From assembly GCA_007122185.1 (NCBI GenBank), contig SKUI01000082.1, positions 1 to 8,853 of the forward strand: DNA of 8,853 bases, read 5' to 3'. The position numbers were made by a program, and so were the translations under genes. Below the pieces are notes generated by a model. It was not told the origin of the DNA and did no database searches. It saw nothing but the letters and a program-made list of their open reading frames with translations. The stretch is from Rhodothermia bacterium (lineage in GTDB: Bacteria; Bacteroidota; Rhodothermia; Balneolales; Natronogracilivirgulaceae). Within the stretch, counting starts at the first letter, position 1; each line of letters begins with the position of its first letter. Shown in pieces: positions 5,055 through 8,853 of this stretch.

Positions 5055-8000
5055 ATGAAGATTACACCACACTTCACCAAAGCGAATCCCGACAAGCCGT
5101 ACGAGGGAATCCAATTTGAATCCAGAAAATCAGAAATACGGAATCCCGACGGGTCGCTGGTATTCCTGCTGGAAAATGTGATGGTGCCGTCAAGCTGGTC
5201 TCAGGTAGCTACGGATATCATTGCCCAGAAGTACTTTCGAAAAGCGGGTGTGCCGGCCCGGCTGAAAAAAATCCGTGAAAAGGGTGTACCGGAATGGCTT
5301 CAACGATCGGAGGCGGATACGGCGACGCTGCAGAAAATGGATCAGGAAGACCGTTACGGTCCGGAGACAGACAGCCGCCAGGTTTTTGACCGCATGGCCG
5401 GGGCATGGACGTATTGGGGCTGGAAGCATAACTATTTCAACTCCGAAAAAGATGCCAAAACGTTTTATGGTGAAATGTGTCGCATGCTTGCGCTTCAGAT
5501 GGCAGCGCCGAACAGTCCGCAGTGGTTCAACACGGGGCTTCACTGGGCCTATGGCATTAACGGTCCGGCCCAGGGACACTATTATGTCGATCCCGCAAAC
5601 GGAAAAATCCACAAGTCAAAAGATGCTTACAGCCGTCCACAGCCGCATGCCTGTTTTATTCAGAGTGTGAACGACGACCTTGTCAATGACGGCGGTATCA
5701 TGAGCCTGTGGACCAGGGAAGCGCGCCTGTTCAAGTATGGTTCGGGAACAGGCACCAATTTCTCTGACATTCGCGGGGACAATGAGGGACTCAGCGGCGG
5801 TGGTAAATCATCTGGTCTCATGAGCTTCCTCAAAATCGGCGACCGGGCCGCCGGAGCTATCAAGTCAGGCGGCACCACACGTCGCGCCGCGAAAATGGTT
5901 ACGCTGGATCTGGACCACCCTGACATCGAAGAGTACATTAACTGGAAAGTGAAGGAAGAGCAGAAAGTAGCCGCCATTGTGACCGGTTCCAGGATCTGTG
6001 AAAAGCACCTGCGCTCCATCATCCTGCTTTGCCATGAACCTGTTGAGATTGAGGGACGCCAGTACAACGGAAAAATCAGCCGGGATCCCAAGAAGAACAA
6101 AAAACTCCGCACCGCGATCAAGGAGGCACGTCGCGATCAGGTACCGGCAAATTACATCGAGCGGGTGATTCAGCTTGCCGCGCAGGGGTTCAAGGACATC
6201 GCTTTCGAAACCTACAATACAGACTGGAACTCCGAGGCCTACAGCACGGTAAGCGGACAGAACTCCAATAACTCCATCCGTATTCCGAATGCTTTCATGC
6301 AGTCCCTGGAAAACGACGGGGAGTGGAAACTGTATGGCCGCATTGAATTGCGTGAGGCCGAGCAGGAGGGACGTGAGCCAGAACCGCTCAAGGTCCTCCG
6401 GTCCCGCGAACTGTGGGATCAGATTTCCTATGCCGCATGGGCCTGCGCCGATCCCGGCACCCAATATCACGATACCATCAACGAATGGCACACCTGTCCA
6501 GAGGATGGGCCCATCAAGGCAAGCAATCCCTGCTCGGAGTACATGTTTCTTGATGACACCGCGTGCAATCTCGCATCGATGAACCTCATGAAATTCTACG
6601 ATGAGGAACAACAGAAATTTCAGGTGGAAGATTACCGCTACACCACCCGGCTTTGGACCATTGTGCTTGAGATATCTGTGCTCATGGCACAGTTTCCCTC
6701 GAAACGGATCGCCGAGCTTTCTTACAAATTCCGCACACTTGGCCTTGGATATGCAAACATCGGCTCACTGCTCATGGTCAACGGCATTCCCTACGACAGC
6801 AAGGAAGCAATGGCCATCTGCGGAGCACTCACGTCCATCATGCACATGACTTCCTATGCCACAAGCGCTGAAATGGCTTCGGAGCTGGGTGCATTCCCGG
6901 GATATGAAAAGAACCGGGAGCATATGCTTCGCGTCATGCGCAACCACAGGCGCGCCGCATACAACGCTGACGATTCCGAATATGAAGCTCTGACGATCAA
7001 GCCGGTTGGGATCGACGGGCGCTACTGCCCCGATTACCTGCTCAAGGCAGCCCGGCTGGATGCCGACCGGGCACTTGAGCTCGGCGAGAAGCATGGTTAT
7101 CGAAATGCGCAAGTAACAGTGATAGCACCCACCGGAACGATCGGATTGGTCATGGATTGTGACACCACCGGAATAGAGCCCGATTTCGCCCTTGTGAAAT
7201 TCAAGAAACTTGCCGGCGGCGGTTACTTCAAGATCATCAACCAAAGCGTGCCGCAGGCTCTCAGAAAGCTGGGTTACAGCAAGCAGGAAATCCAGAATAT
7301 CGTATTGTACGCCAAAGGCAGCGGAACTCTGGATGGATGTCCCTCCATTACGCACAAGAATCTCCATGATACCGGATTCACCGATGAGAAGATACGTGCC
7401 GTGGAGCAGGCCCTTCCAGGCAGCTTTGACATCAAATTTGCCTTCAACCACTGGACACTCGGCGAGGAGTTTTGCAAGGAAGTGCTTGGTATTTCCGACG
7501 AACAGCTTTCCGATCCCGGCTTTGACATGCTGCGCTTTCTTGGGTTTACCCGCAAACAGATTGAACAGGCCAACGACTATGTTTGCGGAACCATGACGGT
7601 GGAAGGGGCGCCGCATCTGAAAGAAGAGCACTTGCCGGTATTTGACTGTGCCAACAAGTGCGGACGAACCGGAACCCGCTACATCACCGCGGAAGGCCAC
7701 ATCAATATGATGGCCGCGGCACAACCCTTTATCTCCGGGGCTATCTCCAAGACCATCAATCTCCCCAATGAGGCCACTGTTGAGGACATACAGAAAGCAT
7801 ATCAGCTTTCATGGGAAAAAATGCTCAAGGCCAATGCCTTGTACCGGGATGGATCCAAGCTGAGCCAGCCGCTTAATTCCATGGCGGATATTATGGATGA
7901 GCTTGAAGAAGAGGCCGAGGAAACCGATTCACATCCTGAGATGGCACAGGTCCAGGATGAAGTTGTTAAAACGGCAGAGAGGATCATCCACAAGTATGTT

Positions 8001-8756
8001 ACCGGACGTAAACGGTTGCCGCACCGTAGGGGAGGCTATACCCAGAAGTGCAAAATCGGGGGACAGTCGGTCTATCTGCGGACTGGCGAGTATCAAAATG
8101 GCCAGATCGGTGAAATTTTCATCGATATGCACCGAGAAGGCGCGGCTTTCCGCAGCCTGATGAACTGTTTTGCCATTGCAATCTCACTGGGTTTGCAGCA
8201 CGGGGTGCCGCTTGAGGAGTATGTGGATGCGTTTGTATTCACGAAATTCGAACCCAGCGGGTCAGTGATTGGCAATCCGCATATAAAGATGACCACATCC
8301 GTAATTGATTATATCTTCCGTGAACTGGCGGTAACGTATTTGGATCGTGAGGATTTGGCCCATGTGGGTCCGGAAGACATCTACAAGCGGTCGCTGCGCC
8401 CGGAGGAATTGGAAAATCCGGAAGGCAAGGTATCGGACTCCAAATCAGCAAGCGATAAAACAAAAGGGCAGGACATGACCACTCTCGCAGCCGGTCAGGC
8501 AAATATTTCTGACAGCACCTCCACTGACAAGAGCTCCGGTGTTGCGGATGCATCCCCCAAAACAGAAAAAGTCCCAGCGGAAAGCGGTGAATCATCCAAG
8601 AGAACCGTCGGTCAACACCGCTCGGAACAGATGAACAGGGCCAGGGAGATGGGGTTTACAGGTGATATCTGTCCGGATTGCGGGAGCATGACCATGGTTC
8701 GCAACGGCACATGCCTTAAATGCACTACCTGCGGATCAACAACAGGATGTTCCTGA
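5055..8756 (+). CDS. nrdJ: Adenosylcobalamin-dependent (class II) ribonucleotide reductase
   Basis: This cytoplasmic enzyme reduces ribonucleotides to deoxyribonucleotides for DNA synthesis, using adenosylcobalamin to make the active-site thiyl radical, so it needs neither oxygen nor a di-metal radical subunit. The 1233 residues start without an ATP cone. Landmarks are [10 protein letters not shown] (152-161); first redox Cys200 in [19 protein letters not shown] (227-237); the radical-site motif NPCSE with Asn491, Cys493 (thiyl) and Glu495; second redox partner Cys504 in TACNLAS; and the phosphate-binding APTGTIG (691-697) with TTGIEPD (704-710). A Ser/Lys/Asp-rich linker (about 1120-1195) leads to a Cys-rich tail with Cys1206, 1209, 1220, 1223, 1226 and 1232, which in the family binds zinc and re-reduces the active site. 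Length is normal for the long NrdJ group. The ATG has no Shine-Dalgarno, but IRNPDGS at 28-34 is a usual N-terminal landmark. It stands alone, closed by a terminator, and is likely under replication-linked control through upstream DnaA boxes (inferred). Confidence 0.97.
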   Translation: MKITPHFTKANPDKPYEGIQFESRKSEIRNPDGSLVFLLENVMVPSSWSQVATDIIAQKYFRKAGVPARLKKIREKGVPEWLQRSEADTATLQKMDQEDRYGPETDSRQVFDRMAGAWTYWGWKHNYFNSEKDAKTFYGEMCRMLALQMAAPNSPQWFNTGLHWAYGINGPAQGHYYVDPANGKIHKSKDAYSRPQPHACFIQSVNDDLVNDGGIMSLWTREARLFKYGSGTGTNFSDIRGDNEGLSGGGKSSGLMSFLKIGDRAAGAIKSGGTTRRAAKMVTLDLDHPDIEEYINWKVKEEQKVAAIVTGSRICEKHLRSIILLCHEPVEIEGRQYNGKISRDPKKNKKLRTAIKEARRDQVPANYIERVIQLAAQGFKDIAFETYNTDWNSEAYSTVSGQNSNNSIRIPNAFMQSLENDGEWKLYGRIELREAEQEGREPEPLKVLRSRELWDQISYAAWACADPGTQYHDTINEWHTCPEDGPIKASNPCSEYMFLDDTACNLASMNLMKFYDEEQQKFQVEDYRYTTRLWTIVLEISVLMAQFPSKRIAELSYKFRTLGLGYANIGSLLMVNGIPYDSKEAMAICGALTSIMHMTSYATSAEMASELGAFPGYEKNREHMLRVMRNHRRAAYNADDSEYEALTIKPVGIDGRYCPDYLLKAARLDADRALELGEKHGYRNAQVTVIAPTGTIGLVMDCDTTGIEPDFALVKFKKLAGGGYFKIINQSVPQALRKLGYSKQEIQNIVLYAKGSGTLDGCPSITHKNLHDTGFTDEKIRAVEQALPGSFDIKFAFNHWTLGEEFCKEVLGISDEQLSDPGFDMLRFLGFTRKQIEQANDYVCGTMTVEGAPHLKEEHLPVFDCANKCGRTGTRYITAEGHINMMAAAQPFISGAISKTINLPNEATVEDIQKAYQLSWEKMLKANALYRDGSKLSQPLNSMADIMDELEEEAEETDSHPEMAQVQDEVVKTAERIIHKYVTGRKRLPHRRGGYTQKCKIGGQSVYLRTGEYQNGQIGEIFIDMHREGAAFRSLMNCFAIAISLGLQHGVPLEEYVDAFVFTKFEPSGSVIGNPHIKMTTSVIDYIFRELAVTYLDREDLAHVGPEDIYKRSLRPEELENPEGKVSDSKSASDKTKGQDMTTLAAGQANISDSTSTDKSSGVADASPKTEKVPAESGESSKRTVGQHRSEQMNRAREMGFTGDICPDCGSMTMVRNGTCLKCTTCGSTTGCS

Positions 8757-8787
8757 CAGGCAAGTGCAACCGTTATTCCAGAAAGAA

Positions 8788-8825
8788 AAAAAGCCGTATC
8801 CGCCAAATGGCAGGTACGGCTTTTT
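8788..8825 (+). terminator. Intrinsic terminator of nrdJ
   Basis: AAAAAGCCGTA (8788-8798) and TACGGCTTTTT (8815-8825) form a perfect 11-bp inverted repeat ending in a T-run, 31 bp after the nrdJ stop. The 16-base loop contains a further small pairing, GCCA (8802-8805) with TGGC (8808-8811). Its A/T flanks allow it to work in both directions. Confidence 0.88.
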
Positions 8826-8853
8826 AACAGGTTCTGTAAAAAAATCAGTAAGC

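Noticed and set aside
6765..7724. 319-codon minus-strand open frame inside nrdJ (also a 248-codon one at 5865-6611)
   Set aside because: They lie antisense to conserved NrdJ catalytic sequence, with no recognisable domain; long antisense frames are common in genes of this composition.

Overview
The window reads as ordinary chromosomal DNA from a Gram-negative bacterium of the Bacteroidota/Balneolota/Rhodothermota type. The evidence is a TonB-dependent receptor with an N-terminal carboxypeptidase-regulatory-like domain, a large B12-dependent ribonucleotide reductase with the C-terminal Cys-rich tail common in that group, weak or absent Shine-Dalgarno sequences before most starts, and promoter-like sequences resembling the Bacteroidota -7 element. 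The phylum is an inference from these traits; no rRNA or other marker is present. No mobile element, CRISPR array, tRNA or rRNA was seen.

Left part (1-2148, minus strand): a three-gene metal-uptake operon read right to left. It holds a DtxR/MntR-family metalloregulator (2148-1480), a TroA/ZnuA-like metal-binding lipoprotein (start 1427 or 1499, end 447) and the ATPase subunit of the same ABC importer (341-1, cut by the window edge). The permease must lie outside the window. Divergent from this operon is a TonB-dependent outer-membrane receptor (2362-4569, plus strand) whose plug domain resembles the ZnuD zinc-receptor family. Together the four genes form a complete-looking route for Mn2+ or Zn2+: outer-membrane receptor, periplasm-facing metal-binding lipoprotein, inner-membrane ABC importer, and a metal-sensing repressor. 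The 213-bp divergent spacer carries two copies of the pattern TTAG-N6-CTAA, one facing each transcript, which are good candidates for the regulator's operators. The metal ligands predicted for the regulator (Asp and Glu where DtxR has Met and Cys) favour manganese.

Middle (4570-5054): 485 bp without a gene. It holds a nested hairpin, a cluster of DnaA-box-like 9-mers including two perfect TTATNCACA matches, a Bacteroidota-like -7 element, and a 10-bp direct repeat overlapping a small hairpin just before the next gene.

Right part (5055-8756, plus): nrdJ, the adenosylcobalamin-dependent (class II) ribonucleotide reductase, complete at 1233 residues and followed by a strong intrinsic terminator (8788-8825). 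Its upstream DnaA boxes suggest that deoxynucleotide synthesis may be tied to replication initiation, as known for nrdAB of E. coli. I see no cobalamin riboswitch and no clear NrdR box.

The most interesting points are the DnaA-box cluster before nrdJ, the paired operator candidates in the metal-uptake spacer, and the ZnuD-like receptor paired with an apparently Mn-type regulator. I found no wholly new system.
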